DNA of 64,000 bases from Eubacteriaceae bacterium CHKCI004 (GCA_900016875.1 FCNR01000050.1:95830-159829); one strand, 5' to 3'. Positions 35,863 to 45,851 are shown, numbered from the stretch's first letter. Made by a program: numbers and translations. The notes: a model not told the origin generated them from the letters alone.

Positions 35863-38800
35863 ATGGAACAAAGACAGACATTTCCGGAAGTATTTCCGGA
35901 CTATACAATACCCGACAATTTAAGATATGCGCTTTCCAACACCATCGTCACCAAGGTGGTAATGAAGCAGAGCAAAAATCAGCTCATTGTGCACACAAAG
36001 AGCGAGCACATTATGGGAAAGAAGCTGATAAATAAGATTGCTTATGATCTGAAAAACGAACTGTTCCGGGGTACGTCGGTGTTTCTTGCCATTGATGATA
36101 CCTATGAGCTTTCTCCCGTATATACGCTGGAACAGCTCACCAAAGATTACTGGGACAGTATTCTCTATGAGATTCACCGGATGGGTCAGGTGGAGTACAG
36201 CCTGTTCCTTCGCTGCGAGTGGGGATTTGAAGGAAATATCATGACGATCCTGCTGGAAGACTCCTTCCTTGCCAGAAATAAATCAGCGAAGCTCAAGCAG
36301 TATCTGGAAGAAATGTACGCTCACCGTTTTGGTAAGGAGATTCAGGTGGGCTTTGATTTTACCGATGACGCAAAAAATGCATTTTATAAGGCGAGAAATC
36401 ACAAGCTGAGTCTGGAAGTCGGCATGGTCATGGAACAGATTGAAAAGGCGGAGGCGGAAAAGAGCAGTCAGAAAAAAGCCGGAGAGAACGGGCAGGAGAA
36501 AGACGGTGAGCAGAAACCGGCCAGGAAAGGCAATGCATTTTCTTCCAACTTTTTTGAGGAACGGGCCAGACGGCAGGAATTCGGCGGCTATGCCAAACGG
36601 CAGAAGGACCCGGATATCATTTACGGCAAAAACTGTGACGGGGAGGTCGTTCCCATCGAGGAGATTGTCGACGAGATCGGGGAGACCGTCATTCGGGGAC
36701 AGATCATCGGACTGGAGATTCGGGAGATCCGCCGGGAGAGAAGCATTGTCAGCTTCCGGATTACGGACTTTACCGATACCATCGTGGGAAAAGTGTTCCT
36801 GCGGAACGCGCAGCTTCCGGACTTTCTGGATGAATTCCAGAAGGGAAAGTTCTATAAGGTGAAGGGTATGCCGCGGATGGATACCTTCGAGAGAGATATC
36901 ACCATGTCTTCCATCGTCGGCATCAAGCCGATTCCGGACTTCCGGGAAAAACGGATGGACAAGAGTCTGGAGAAGCGGGTGGAGCTTCATCTGCACACGG
37001 TCATGAGCGATCTGGACAGCGTGGTGGATATCAAAAAGGTCATTCAGACAGCCAAAGACTGGGGGCATCCGGCGCTGGCCATCACCGATCACGGTGTGCT
37101 GCAGGCTTTTCCTATCGCCAATCACTGCATCGCCATGGATGAACCGTTTAAGATCATCTACGGCGTCGAGGGATATTTTGTGGACGACCTGAAAAAGCTG
37201 GTCACCAACGCCAAAGGTCAGACGCTTTCGGACAGCTTTGTGGTCTTTGACCTGGAGACCACGGGATTCAGCCCGGTTCATGACGCCATCATCGAGATTG
37301 GCGCGGTGAAGGTGTCCGGCGGCGAGATCGTGGATCATTACAGTGTGTTCGTCAATCCAAAGCGGCCGATTCCGCTGCGGATCACGGAGCTTACCAGTAT
37401 CGATGACGCCATGGTGGCGGGAGCGGAAGATATCGAGACCATCCTGCCGGAGTTTCTCGCGTTCTGCGAGGGCTGTTCCCTGGTGGCTCACAACGCGGAA
37501 TTTGACGTGAGCTTCATCGAGGCAAACGCCGACCGTCTGGGCTATGAACACGACTTTACAGTGCTCGACACGGTGCAGATGGCAAGGATGCTGCTGCCGG
37601 GGCTGAACCGGTTTAAGCTGAACACCGTCTGCAAACATCTGGGCATCAAGCAGGAACATCATCACCGGGCTGTGGACGACGCCCGGGTGACCGCGGAAGT
37701 ATTCGTGCGGTTTGTGGAGATGCTGGAAGAGCAGGGGGTACATACCTTGGAAGAACTGAATAGCAAAGGAAGTACCTCGGCTGATCTGATAAAAAAGGCC
37801 ATGACCTACCATGGCATTATTCTCGTAAAGAACGATGTGGGGCGGGTGAACCTCAACCGACTGGTTTCCGCTTCGCATCTGGATTATTTCAACCGGCGGC
37901 CGCGGATGCCCAAGAGTCTCATTGAGAAATACAGAGAGGGGCTGATTCTCGGTTCCGCCTGCGAGGCCGGCGAGCTGTTTCAGGCTATTATCAGAGGTAA
38001 GAGCGAGGAGGAGATTGCCCGGATTGTAAACTTTTATGATTATCTGGAGATTCAGCCCATCGGCAACAATGCCTTTATGCTGGAGAGTGATAAGTACGAC
38101 GCCAAGACTGTGGAAGATCTCCAGAATTATAACCGGAGAATCGTGGAGCTGGGAGAACAGTATCATAAGCCGGTGGTCGCCACCTGCGACGTACATTTCC
38201 TCAATCCCGAGGACGAGCAGTACCGTCGTATCCTCATGGCGGGAAAAGGTTTTGCCGACGCCGACAATCAGGCTCCCCTTTATTTCCGCACCACCGAGGA
38301 GATGCTCGAGGAATTTTCCTATCTGGGTGAGCAGAAGGCAAGAGAGGTGGTCATCACCAACACCAACAAGATCGCGGACATGATCGAGAAGATTTCCCCG
38401 GTGCATCCGGATAAATGTCCTCCGGTCATCCCGAATTCCGATAAGGAGCTGACGGATATCTGTTACAACAGAGCCCATGAAATATACGGGCCGGAGCTGC
38501 CGGAGATTGTAAAAGAGCGGCTGGACAGAGAGCTTACCTCCATCATCTCCAACGGATTTGCCGTTATGTACATTATCGCGCAGAAGCTGGTAAAGGACTC
38601 CAACGACCATGGCTATCTGGTTGGTTCCCGTGGTTCCGTCGGTTCCTCCTTCGTGGCGACCATGTCGGGAATCACAGAGGTAAATCCCCTTTCCGCCCAT
38701 TACATTTGCCCAAAATGTCATTTTGTGGATTTTGATTCCGAGTATGTAAAGCCATACACCATGAAGGGTATGTCCGGCTGCGATATGCCGGACCGGGACT

Positions 38801-40326
38801 GCCCGGTCTGCGGCACGAAGCTGTTAAAGGAAGGGCATGATATTCCTTTCGAGACATTCCTCGGATTCAAGGGCAACAAGGAGCCGGATATCGACCTGAA
38901 CTTCTCCGGAGAATACCAGGCGAAGGCCCACAAATATGTGGAGGTCATCTTTGGGGAAGGTTCCGCCTTCCGTGCCGGGACCATCGGTACCCTGGCGGAA
39001 AAGACCGCCTACGGCTATGTGATGAAATATTTTGAAGAACGGGGGATTCACAAACGCCGCTGTGAGATGGAACGGCTGGCAGAGGGCTGTACCGGCGTAA
39101 AGAGAACCACCGGACAGCACCCGGGCGGTATCATTGTTGTGCCCCATGAGCATGAGATTTATGATTTCACCGCCATCCAGCATCCCGCCAATGATGTGAA
39201 TACCGATATTATCACGACGCATTTTGAGTACCATTCCATCGACCATAACCTGTTAAAGCTCGATATTCTGGGACACGATGATCCCACCATGATCCGGCGG
39301 CTGGAGGATTTGACCGGCATCGACGCCAAGACCATTCCTCTCGATGACAAAGACGTCATGGAGCTGTTTCATGGTACGGAGATTCTCGGAATCACGCCGG
39401 AGGATATCGGAGGCGTGGAGATGGGTTCCCTCGGCGTGCCGGAGTTCGGTACGGACTTCGTCATGCAGATGTTAAAGGATACGAACCCGCAGTGTTTCTC
39501 GGATCTGGTGCGCATTTCCGGTCTGTCCCACGGAACGGACGTGTGGCTCGGCAATGCCCAGACGCTGATCGAGACCGGGCAGGCGGAGATTTCCACCGCC
39601 ATCTGTTGTCGGGATGATATTATGACCTACCTTATTAATATGGGACTCGATAAGGAGGAATCCTTCACCATCATGGAGTCCGTCCGTAAGGGAAAAGGAT
39701 TAAAGGACGACTGGGTGGAGACCATGCTCTCCCACGGCGTGCCGGAGTGGTACATCGGCTCCTGCCGGAAGATCAAATACATGTTCCCGAAGGCTCACGC
39801 CGCCGCCTACGTTATGATGGGCTGGCGTGTGGCATGGTTTAAGGTGCATAAGCCGCTGGCTTACTATGCGGCCTATTTCAGTATCCGCGCCTCGGCCTTC
39901 TCCTATGAGATCATGTGCCGGGGACGGGCCATTCTGGAAGAGTATCTGGAGGAGCTGACTTCCATGCCGAAGGAGCAGCAGACGAAAAAAGACCAGGATA
40001 CCATCCGCGACGGGCGAATTGCCCAGGAAATGTACGCCAGAGGATTTGAATTTATTCCGATTGACATCTACAGAGCCAAAGCCCGGGACTGCCAGATCAT
40101 CGACGGCAAGATCATGCCGCCTCTGTCCAGCGTGGAAGGTCTTGGCGACAAAGCCTGCGATCAGGTGGAAGAAGCTGCAAAACACGGCCCGTTCACCTCG
40201 CTGGATAATTTCCGCAACCAGGCGAAGGTCAGCAAGACCAACGTGGATAAGATGGTGGAGCTTGGCATCCTCACCGGGCTGCCTGAGACAGATCAGCTGT
40301 CACTGGCGGATTTTATGGTGGTGTAG
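35863..40326 (+). CDS. polC: DNA polymerase III alpha subunit, PolC type
   Basis: A 1,487-residue replicative polymerase. Order: N-terminal domain, OB domain (VIRGQIIGLEIREIRRE), PHP domain from about 370 (VELHLHTVMSDLDSV) interrupted by a DEDDh proofreading exonuclease (VVFDLETTGFSP near 460, HRAVDDARVT near 605). The polymerase core follows, with a zinc-binding knuckle CPKC...CPVC near 950-990 and catalytic PDIDLNFSGEYQ near 1007. GAAGGAGG lies 5-8 nt before ATG 35863; a longer frame reaches upstream without support. The 5' gap to the divergent gene is about 120 bp, with no clean promoter box. Confidence 0.97.
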   Translation: MEQRQTFPEVFPDYTIPDNLRYALSNTIVTKVVMKQSKNQLIVHTKSEHIMGKKLINKIAYDLKNELFRGTSVFLAIDDTYELSPVYTLEQLTKDYWDSILYEIHRMGQVEYSLFLRCEWGFEGNIMTILLEDSFLARNKSAKLKQYLEEMYAHRFGKEIQVGFDFTDDAKNAFYKARNHKLSLEVGMVMEQIEKAEAEKSSQKKAGENGQEKDGEQKPARKGNAFSSNFFEERARRQEFGGYAKRQKDPDIIYGKNCDGEVVPIEEIVDEIGETVIRGQIIGLEIREIRRERSIVSFRITDFTDTIVGKVFLRNAQLPDFLDEFQKGKFYKVKGMPRMDTFERDITMSSIVGIKPIPDFREKRMDKSLEKRVELHLHTVMSDLDSVVDIKKVIQTAKDWGHPALAITDHGVLQAFPIANHCIAMDEPFKIIYGVEGYFVDDLKKLVTNAKGQTLSDSFVVFDLETTGFSPVHDAIIEIGAVKVSGGEIVDHYSVFVNPKRPIPLRITELTSIDDAMVAGAEDIETILPEFLAFCEGCSLVAHNAEFDVSFIEANADRLGYEHDFTVLDTVQMARMLLPGLNRFKLNTVCKHLGIKQEHHHRAVDDARVTAEVFVRFVEMLEEQGVHTLEELNSKGSTSADLIKKAMTYHGIILVKNDVGRVNLNRLVSASHLDYFNRRPRMPKSLIEKYREGLILGSACEAGELFQAIIRGKSEEEIARIVNFYDYLEIQPIGNNAFMLESDKYDAKTVEDLQNYNRRIVELGEQYHKPVVATCDVHFLNPEDEQYRRILMAGKGFADADNQAPLYFRTTEEMLEEFSYLGEQKAREVVITNTNKIADMIEKISPVHPDKCPPVIPNSDKELTDICYNRAHEIYGPELPEIVKERLDRELTSIISNGFAVMYIIAQKLVKDSNDHGYLVGSRGSVGSSFVATMSGITEVNPLSAHYICPKCHFVDFDSEYVKPYTMKGMSGCDMPDRDCPVCGTKLLKEGHDIPFETFLGFKGNKEPDIDLNFSGEYQAKAHKYVEVIFGEGSAFRAGTIGTLAEKTAYGYVMKYFEERGIHKRRCEMERLAEGCTGVKRTTGQHPGGIIVVPHEHEIYDFTAIQHPANDVNTDIITTHFEYHSIDHNLLKLDILGHDDPTMIRRLEDLTGIDAKTIPLDDKDVMELFHGTEILGITPEDIGGVEMGSLGVPEFGTDFVMQMLKDTNPQCFSDLVRISGLSHGTDVWLGNAQTLIETGQAEISTAICCRDDIMTYLINMGLDKEESFTIMESVRKGKGLKDDWVETMLSHGVPEWYIGSCRKIKYMFPKAHAAAYVMMGWRVAWFKVHKPLAYYAAYFSIRASAFSYEIMCRGRAILEEYLEELTSMPKEQQTKKDQDTIRDGRIAQEMYARGFEFIPIDIYRAKARDCQIIDGKIMPPLSSVEGLGDKACDQVEEAAKHGPFTSLDNFRNQAKVSKTNVDKMVELGILTGLPETDQLSLADFMVV

Positions 40327-40404
40327 GGATTGGGAAATTACGACTGTAACGCCATACTTCGGTTATCCCAAAATCCACAGTTCAAATCGACAAATCCCCC
40401 AATT

Positions 40405-40465
40405 CATGGTAAGATGTTACCATGACCGAAAATGCAGTGCCTTCGAGGATGAATTGCATTTTCGG
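40405..40465. repeat. Two perfect hairpins in a structured non-coding stretch
   Basis: CATGGTAA / TTACCATG (40405-40424) and CCGAAAATGCA / TGCATTTTCGG (40426-40465) follow each other within about 60 bp. The whole 40327-40556 gap has no convincing reading frame. It could be the terminator region of polC, a small repetitive element or an RNA leader of the next gene. No T tract follows either stem. Confidence 0.5.
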
Positions 40466-40556
40466 AAATGGAAAAAATATAATTGGGCGTGTCGCACCTT
40501 GATGATAAAGCGGACGATGGCCGGAAGGCCAAAACGCCCGGAAAGGAAAGAAAACT

Positions 40557-41048
40557 ATGGCATATATTAAAAATGCAGACATACAGGGGAATGCCTGGGT
40601 GGCGGAAGGAGCCGTCGTCATTGGAAATGTGACGGTGGGTGATGAGAGCTCCATCTGGTACAATGCGGTGGTTCGCGGAGACATGGCGCCGATCATCATC
40701 GGCTGCGGTTCCAATGTGCAGGATGGCGTGGTGATTCATGTGGACGCCGGATGCCCGTGTCATATCGGCAACAGCGTGACTATCGGTCATAACGCGATCA
40801 TTCACGGATGTACCATCGGTCATAATACGGTGATCGGCATGGGCTCCATTGTGATGAACGGAGCTAAAATCGGAGAAGACTGCATCATCGGCGCCGGCAG
40901 CCTTGTGACGCAGGGAACGGAGATTCCGGACGGTATGATGGCGTTTGGTTCTCCTGCAAAGGTGATTCGGCCGTTGACAGAGGAAGAGAAAAAACATAAT
41001 GAAACCAGCGCTATCACTTATATGCTGGCTAAAAATGTACAGAAGTAA
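40557..41048 (+). CDS. Gamma-class carbonic anhydrase family protein
   Basis: A 163-residue left-handed beta-helix protein made of hexapeptide repeats (IGNVTVGDESSIWYNAVVRGD, IGHNAIIHGCTIGHNTVIGM). The three His expected to bind metal are in VIHVDAG, TIGHNA and IIHGC. The C-terminal helix is PLTEEEKKHNETSAITYMLA. Related proteins (YrdA/PaaY type) may be carbonic anhydrases or thioesterases; the active residue set for high carbonic anhydrase activity cannot be confirmed. GGAAAGGAAAG precedes the ATG. Confidence 0.9.
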   Translation: MAYIKNADIQGNAWVAEGAVVIGNVTVGDESSIWYNAVVRGDMAPIIIGCGSNVQDGVVIHVDAGCPCHIGNSVTIGHNAIIHGCTIGHNTVIGMGSIVMNGAKIGEDCIIGAGSLVTQGTEIPDGMMAFGSPAKVIRPLTEEEKKHNETSAITYMLAKNVQK

Positions 41049-41134
41049 CCGACGCCATGACCGGCGGGTTCTGCGGGACGGCGTTCCGCAGGGCGGGAGC
41101 ATACCGGGATGATGATTTGGAAGGGAGAAGATAC

Positions 41135-42163
41135 ATGTCAAAAAGTATCATTGATATTGAAGAAACACCGGAAAATTCCGGTGGAAAATGGAGAAAGGGA
41201 AAGCGTTACCAGGGGTACGATCTGGATAAAACACTTCAGAAACGTTCCAAAAGACCTTGGTTCTGGAAGATTCTTGGAATCAGCCTTCTGCTGACGGCTG
41301 TGGTAATCCTGGCTGTCTGTGGATTCTTTTTCCAGAGTAATCAGAGAAGAAGCAGTTACATTTCGGAGATTAACGATGCGAACACCATGGACAATCTTTT
41401 GAGCAGTCATGAAAATGTACTGATCACGGTGAATTATTCTCATCTCGCCAATGAGGAAGATTATAAGACCACACGTTTTGTGAGAAAGACTGGCAACGGA
41501 GACTATTATTCTTATTACAGAACGGACGGAATGGAAGAAGATTATCGGGAAGTTATCCGCGGAAAGCAGCTGTATCGCTATGACGGTAATTTCGTTTACT
41601 ACTATGGTCTGCTTGGAGATGATTACGAAAACGTCTGCGTTTCTCAGATTGAAGGCGAGGTTTTTCAGACCGGAGATTCTGTGAGAATAACCGATGAGCA
41701 GGAGAGCGGAGATTTCCTTAAGGTCACGGCAACCTATACCGTTGCGGAGGGAGATGAGTACGCTACAAGATATGGTTTTAATGTGGGCGATCAGATCGAA
41801 CAGACACTTACTCTGGACAAGGAAACTATGGTTGTTCTGACTGCTGTGGAAACCTGTAATGGAGAAGAATTCTACAGCTATACGGTGGAATTTGACGGAT
41901 CTAATAAGAATCCGGAATTCTATCAGAATATAAAAGATCAGGAAACTGACCGGGAGTGTACAGTTTACTACGATTATCAGGGAGATAACGAGGAGACGTA
42001 TACATTCAATATCCCAAGAGGCGTATATTTTAATCTGCTGGAGCATGACGGATATACGGTTTATTCAGATGAAGACTGCGATCAGGAATTTACAGAATAC
42101 CAGATGCAGGTGCAGAATCCGGAGACGGATATCACTTTATATGTAAAACAGAATGAAGAGTAG
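41135..42163 (+). CDS. Single-pass membrane protein with extracellular beta-rich domain, unknown function
   Basis: A 342-residue protein. A charged cytoplasmic N-terminus (KWRKGKRYQGYDLDKTLQKR) is followed by one helix at about residues 46-67. A mostly beta outer domain rich in Tyr, Asp and Glu comes next. The N-terminal location of the helix and the acidic outer domain resemble many surface lipoprotein-like proteins of gut Clostridia, but I recognise no domain. ATG 41135 has AAGGGAGAAG upstream. It lies 6 bp before alaX, so the two genes are probably co-transcribed. Confidence 0.7.
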   Translation: MSKSIIDIEETPENSGGKWRKGKRYQGYDLDKTLQKRSKRPWFWKILGISLLLTAVVILAVCGFFFQSNQRRSSYISEINDANTMDNLLSSHENVLITVNYSHLANEEDYKTTRFVRKTGNGDYYSYYRTDGMEEDYREVIRGKQLYRYDGNFVYYYGLLGDDYENVCVSQIEGEVFQTGDSVRITDEQESGDFLKVTATYTVAEGDEYATRYGFNVGDQIEQTLTLDKETMVVLTAVETCNGEEFYSYTVEFDGSNKNPEFYQNIKDQETDRECTVYYDYQGDNEETYTFNIPRGVYFNLLEHDGYTVYSDEDCDQEFTEYQMQVQNPETDITLYVKQNEE

Positions 42164-42169
42164 ATAAAA

Positions 42170-43405
42170 ATGCGGACAAGACGGTTATTTTATGAAAATG
42201 TATATCTGAGAGAGTTTGAGGCGGAAGTCCTCTCCTGCGGAAAAGATGAGAGAGGACAGTATGTGGTCCTGGATCAGACCGCTTTTTATCCGGAAGGCGG
42301 AGGGCAGCCGGCAGACCTTGGTACATTGTATCCGGTCGATGGCGATAATAAATGTGCTGTCCTGGATGTTCAGTACGGCGGGCAGGATGAAAAGGAAATA
42401 CGTCATTATGTGGATGTGCTGCCTTCGGAGTGCCAGCGGGTTCGCGGCGTGCTAGACTGGGAACGCCGTTTTGACCTGATGCAGCAGCATTCCGGCGAGC
42501 ATATCGTCAGTGGATTCATTCACCGGAAATACGGCTATGACAATGTGGGATTCCATATGGGAGAAGAGGTAATCACCATTGATCTGAACGGTCTTCTCGA
42601 TGAAGGGCAGCTGCATCAAATAGAGCAGGAAGTCAACAACTATATCTGGACAGACCGGCGCGCCCGGGTGTTTTTCCCGGACAGGGAAGAGAAAAATGTA
42701 CTGCCTTACCGAAGCAAAAAGGAACTGACAGGTGAGGTGCGTCTGGTGGAGTTTCCAGGCGGTGACCTCTGTGCCTGCTGCGGACTTCATGTGGAATCCA
42801 CCGGAGAGATTGGTCTGGTAAAACTTCTCTCGGTGAAACATTTTCGGGAAGGCGTCCGCATTGAGATGGCTGCCGGTAAAAGAGCGCTCGGGCTGCTTCA
42901 TCAGCATCTGGAAGCAAACAGCCGGGTGGCATCCATGCTCTCTGTGAAGCCCGACGGAACGCCGGCGGCAGTTCAACGGCTGCAGGATGAGATTTACAGT
43001 CTGAAGGGAGAAATTCTGGCACTTCGTCAGCAACAATTTGCCATGAGGGCAAAGCAGTGTGAAGGAAGAGGAAATGTTCTTTTGCTTGAGCATGCTTTGG
43101 ATGCGGCGGATATTCGCAAGGAGGCGGACGCTGTTTTAGATGTCTGCGGCGGTATCTGTGTGGTGATTACACTGGAGGATTCGCAAAAGGATCCGGAAAA
43201 GAAAAATACCGGAGGCAAATATGCTGCCGGGCAGAGGAATGGCGATGTTCGTGCGCTTGTGAAAGAGATGAACGAGACGCTCTCCGGGCGGGGCGGTGGG
43301 AAACCTTTTTTTGCGCAGGGATCACTGCAGGCGGACCGGGCGGTTATAAAGTCCTTTTTTGAGGAGAAGGGGTTTGTGATCGTGGACGATGCTTCAGGGG
43401 CGTAA
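42170..43405 (+). CDS. alaX: Alanyl-tRNA editing protein, long form with DHHA1 domain
   Basis: A 411-residue protein that hydrolyses Ser- or Gly-tRNA(Ala). The N-terminal AlaX region has the start block TAFYPEGGGQPADLG. The zinc site is His107 and His111 in QQHSGEHI and Cys203/His207 in CACCGLHVE. The C-terminal part has a DHHA1-type domain (GGGKPFFAQGSL near residues 380-391). Length matches long AlaX forms. Only 6 bp separate it from the preceding membrane protein gene. Confidence 0.92.
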   Translation: MRTRRLFYENVYLREFEAEVLSCGKDERGQYVVLDQTAFYPEGGGQPADLGTLYPVDGDNKCAVLDVQYGGQDEKEIRHYVDVLPSECQRVRGVLDWERRFDLMQQHSGEHIVSGFIHRKYGYDNVGFHMGEEVITIDLNGLLDEGQLHQIEQEVNNYIWTDRRARVFFPDREEKNVLPYRSKKELTGEVRLVEFPGGDLCACCGLHVESTGEIGLVKLLSVKHFREGVRIEMAAGKRALGLLHQHLEANSRVASMLSVKPDGTPAAVQRLQDEIYSLKGEILALRQQQFAMRAKQCEGRGNVLLLEHALDAADIRKEADAVLDVCGGICVVITLEDSQKDPEKKNTGGKYAAGQRNGDVRALVKEMNETLSGRGGGKPFFAQGSLQADRAVIKSFFEEKGFVIVDDASGA

Positions 43406-43450
43406 ATAAAATTTTCACGGTTCTTTAATTAAAGTGTAAGAAAGCTGTTC

Positions 43451-43479
43451 TTTACATGTCGGCAATAATGCGTTAAGAT
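43451..43479 (+). promoter_or_regulatory. Promoter of the lipoprotein gene
   Basis: TTTACA and TAAGAT with a 17-bp spacer, 70 bp before the start codon. Confidence 0.7.
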
Positions 43480-43548
43480 TTAGGTTAGATTCGTCAGAAG
43501 TCAGAATAATGTAATCGTAATGAAATATTACAGAAAGAAGGGATTAAG

Positions 43549-44652
43549 ATGCATTTTAATAAAATGAAACGATGGGGAGCCGTTGCACTTGCCGGAACCA
43601 TGGCATTTTCTCTGATCGGCTGCGGCGGCCGCAGTACAGATGGACAGGATAATGCAGAGCCAACGGAGGCTTCCACAGAGGCTTCTACCGAAGCGTCCAA
43701 TGATGACTCAGAGGACTATGTGGATGGAAATGTTGATCTGCCGTCAGATTTCGGCGATATGATTTATCCGATGACGGCTCTGATGGTGGAATCTTATTCC
43801 AAACAGCTTCCGTATTATTCGGAAGATTCCACAGAGGAAGAAGGGGATTCTTTCTGGTTCTCCATGGCAGTGCTTGCTTCTCTCATGAACGATTATGTGA
43901 AAGATGTTACTGTAGATACAGATGAACAGTATCTGTATATAGATGAAGAAACTACGAACATGTATGCTTCCGCACTTTATGACGCATTTGCGCAGGGCAA
44001 TCTGGAGTTCCCGGAATTAACAGAGGATAATACCTATGCGGTATATAATGAAGAGGATGGAACTTACGGATTCCTTTCCGGCGGTATCGGTTCTCTGGAG
44101 GCATATATCACGGATTGCCAGGAGCAGGGTGATGACTATGTGCTGACAGCGGAACTGCGCGATGCAGATTCGGACGATGAAGTATGCGGCACTTACGAGA
44201 TTACCATTACCCCAACCTCATATGACGGAGAGGATAATGCCTTTAATTATGCCGTGTCTGATTTCGCGGAAGCGTCTGACAACAACGGAGGCTATGATTT
44301 CTCCGAAAGCACCACGGAAGGTTCCGAGGCGGACACCGGAGATGAGACAACTACAGAAGAGACCGATGAGACAGAAGAAACTGACGAGACGACAGAAGAA
44401 GACGGTTCCTCCGGAAGCACTGAGGCGGAAGCAATTTCAGAAGATGAAGCTCTCTCCCTGGCTCAGGAATATTATGGTGAAGATGCAGAATATACCTTTA
44501 AGGATATTGTAACGATTGGCGATTATGAATACTATAATTTCTCTGTAGAAGGAGACGGAGTTTCCTCTACAGATGTGCTGGTATCCACCGACGGTGAGAA
44601 TGTTCTTGGCGGTGTGCAGAACGACGACGGAAGCTGGTCCTTCGATCAGTAG
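43549..44652 (+). CDS. Secreted lipoprotein with acidic Thr/Glu linkers, unknown function
   Basis: A 367-residue protein. The signal peptide ends in the lipobox LIGC (Cys25). A repeated TEASTEAST linker comes next. The central domain (about 60-240) is not recognised. A second long low-complexity stretch, rich in Glu, Thr and Asp, leads to a C-terminal ~60-residue domain (AQEYYGEDAEYTFKDI..GDYEYYNFSVEGD) like small beta domains seen in other Clostridia lipoproteins. A strong promoter and a perfect terminator bracket it, so it is monocistronic. Confidence 0.8.
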   Translation: MHFNKMKRWGAVALAGTMAFSLIGCGGRSTDGQDNAEPTEASTEASTEASNDDSEDYVDGNVDLPSDFGDMIYPMTALMVESYSKQLPYYSEDSTEEEGDSFWFSMAVLASLMNDYVKDVTVDTDEQYLYIDEETTNMYASALYDAFAQGNLEFPELTEDNTYAVYNEEDGTYGFLSGGIGSLEAYITDCQEQGDDYVLTAELRDADSDDEVCGTYEITITPTSYDGEDNAFNYAVSDFAEASDNNGGYDFSESTTEGSEADTGDETTTEETDETEETDETTEEDGSSGSTEAEAISEDEALSLAQEYYGEDAEYTFKDIVTIGDYEYYNFSVEGDGVSSTDVLVSTDGENVLGGVQNDDGSWSFDQ

Positions 44653-44695
44653 AAATATGCGAAAATACGGATAATTATAAAAATCGTACAAAAAT

Positions 44696-44730
44696 AAGAG
44701 GAGAATCCTGTTTTGCGGGATTCTCCTCTT
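44696..44730. terminator. Bidirectional terminator between lipoprotein and thioesterase genes
   Basis: AAGAGGAGAATCC and GGATTCTCCTCTT form a perfect 13-bp stem with a 9-nt loop. T-rich ends are weak on both strands; the stem itself is the main signal. Confidence 0.8.
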
Positions 44731-44731
44731 A

Positions 44732-45223
44732 TCATTCACCATAAAAATGAAAACCTTCTTTTCGCTGTTTCGCCCGCAGATTCCGGCGCATTTCTGCACG
44801 TTCCCATTCTTTTCGGTCTTCTTCTGTCTCAAGAATCAGACGGGGAAGAATGGCGGGCCGGTTATCGTCTCCCAGACCAATTTCTGTCAGGAAAGCCCGG
44901 TTGATCAGATCACGCTTACCGTTCGTGTGCTCTACATAGGTTTCCACTTTTACCTCCATGGAAGTATTGCCCACATGAGTCACCCGTCCGATGATCACGA
45001 TCACATCTCTCTGAAAGGCTCCCTGCAGAAAACGGAGATTGTCCACCGATGCTGTTGTAACGTTCATCTGCGAGTGACGTTTTGCCACCAGAGCGGCCAC
45101 TTCATCGATCCATTGCATCAGCACGCCTCCGAAGAGACGGCCTGCATCATTCAAATCAGTGGGCCGAATAATATGCACAGTTTCCACCCGGGACTCTGCT
45201 ACGGTTTTTGCACGAAATTCCAT
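44732..45223 (-). CDS. Acyl-CoA thioesterase, hotdog fold
   Basis: A 163-residue single hotdog domain. VHIIRPTDLNDAGRLFGGVL followed by MQWIDEVAALVAKRH is the typical start, with the catalytic Asn-Asp block and the GG.LM.W.DE helix. VTHVGNTSMEVKVETYVE follows. The C-terminal basic tail (AEMRRNLRAKQRKEG) is usual for YciA/BACH-type enzymes, which hydrolyse acyl-CoA. A GAGGT ribosome site precedes the ATG. Confidence 0.9.
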   Translation of the reverse strand: MEFRAKTVAESRVETVHIIRPTDLNDAGRLFGGVLMQWIDEVAALVAKRHSQMNVTTASVDNLRFLQGAFQRDVIVIIGRVTHVGNTSMEVKVETYVEHTNGKRDLINRAFLTEIGLGDDNRPAILPRLILETEEDRKEWERAEMRRNLRAKQRKEGFHFYGE

Positions 45224-45456
45224 AAAGATACCTCACTTGTCTGTCTTTTCTTTATCATCATATCATTTCCCGGCACATAATTCCAGAGTATCTTCGGGAA
45301 GAAAGGACAAGAAATGGAACAACAAAATATATAGAAGTCAGGACTTTTTTCTGATAAAATGAAAGAAAAAATGTGTTGAGTATTTTTATGTCAGCTGCCT
45401 GAGAGAATTTGCTGGCAGAGAAGCGGGAAGAATACACACAGAGAGGAACAAAGGAA

Positions 45457-45795
45457 ATGATCGTCAGTGAAAAAATATTTATTTTACTTCAAAAAAAGGG
45501 GATGAGTCAAAAAGAGTTCTCACAGAGGACAGGAATCTCTCAAAGTACTATCAGTGACTGGAAAAGAAAAAAGACCAATCCGTCTGTAAATAAAATCTTA
45601 ACGATCTGCGAGGTACTTCAGATATCGCCTTATGAACTGCTCTCAGAAAATGATTTGGAAACGCGTGGCAGTTCCGCAGATTATATGATGCCATTAAATA
45701 AGGAAGAAAGTATTCTGCTTGAAAACTACCGAAGACTGGATCATCAGAGACGGGAGCGGATCATGGGATATATGAGCGCACTGGAAGAAGAATAA
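45457..45795 (+). CDS. XRE-family helix-turn-helix regulator
   Basis: A 112-residue protein. The N-terminal HTH (GMSQKEFSQRTGISQSTISD WKRKK, residues ~15-40) is a classical Cro/CI domain. The C-terminal part is a helical dimerisation tail (LENYRRLDHQRRERIMGYMSAL). AAAGGAA precedes ATG 45457. It precedes an unrecognised gene across a shared terminator/promoter overlap, so it may control that gene. Target unknown. Confidence 0.85.
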   Translation: MIVSEKIFILLQKKGMSQKEFSQRTGISQSTISDWKRKKTNPSVNKILTICEVLQISPYELLSENDLETRGSSADYMMPLNKEESILLENYRRLDHQRRERIMGYMSALEEE

Positions 45796-45807
45796 AAAAT
45801 AAAAAGA

Positions 45808-45843
45808 AAATGCATGTGGAAATTGACATGCGTTTTTCTTTTT
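45808..45843 (+). terminator. Terminator of the XRE gene, overlapping the next promoter
   Basis: GCATGT and ACATGC pair around an 8-nt loop, with flanking A and T tracts extending the stem, followed by TTTTTCTTTTT. Its 3' arm contains the -35 box of the downstream promoter. Confidence 0.7.
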
Positions 45844-45851
45844 GTTATGAT
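45823..45851 (+). promoter_or_regulatory. Near-consensus promoter of the 522-aa protein gene
   Basis: TTGACA and TATGAT with a 17-bp spacer. Just after it, ACGTATATACG is a short palindrome that could be an operator. Confidence 0.85.

Noticed and set aside
36283..38721. Long open frame on the minus strand inside polC (about 812 codons)
   Set aside because: It lies antisense to a certain PolC, has no ribosome site and no recognisable domain. Few stops on the opposite strand follow from GC-rich codon choice.
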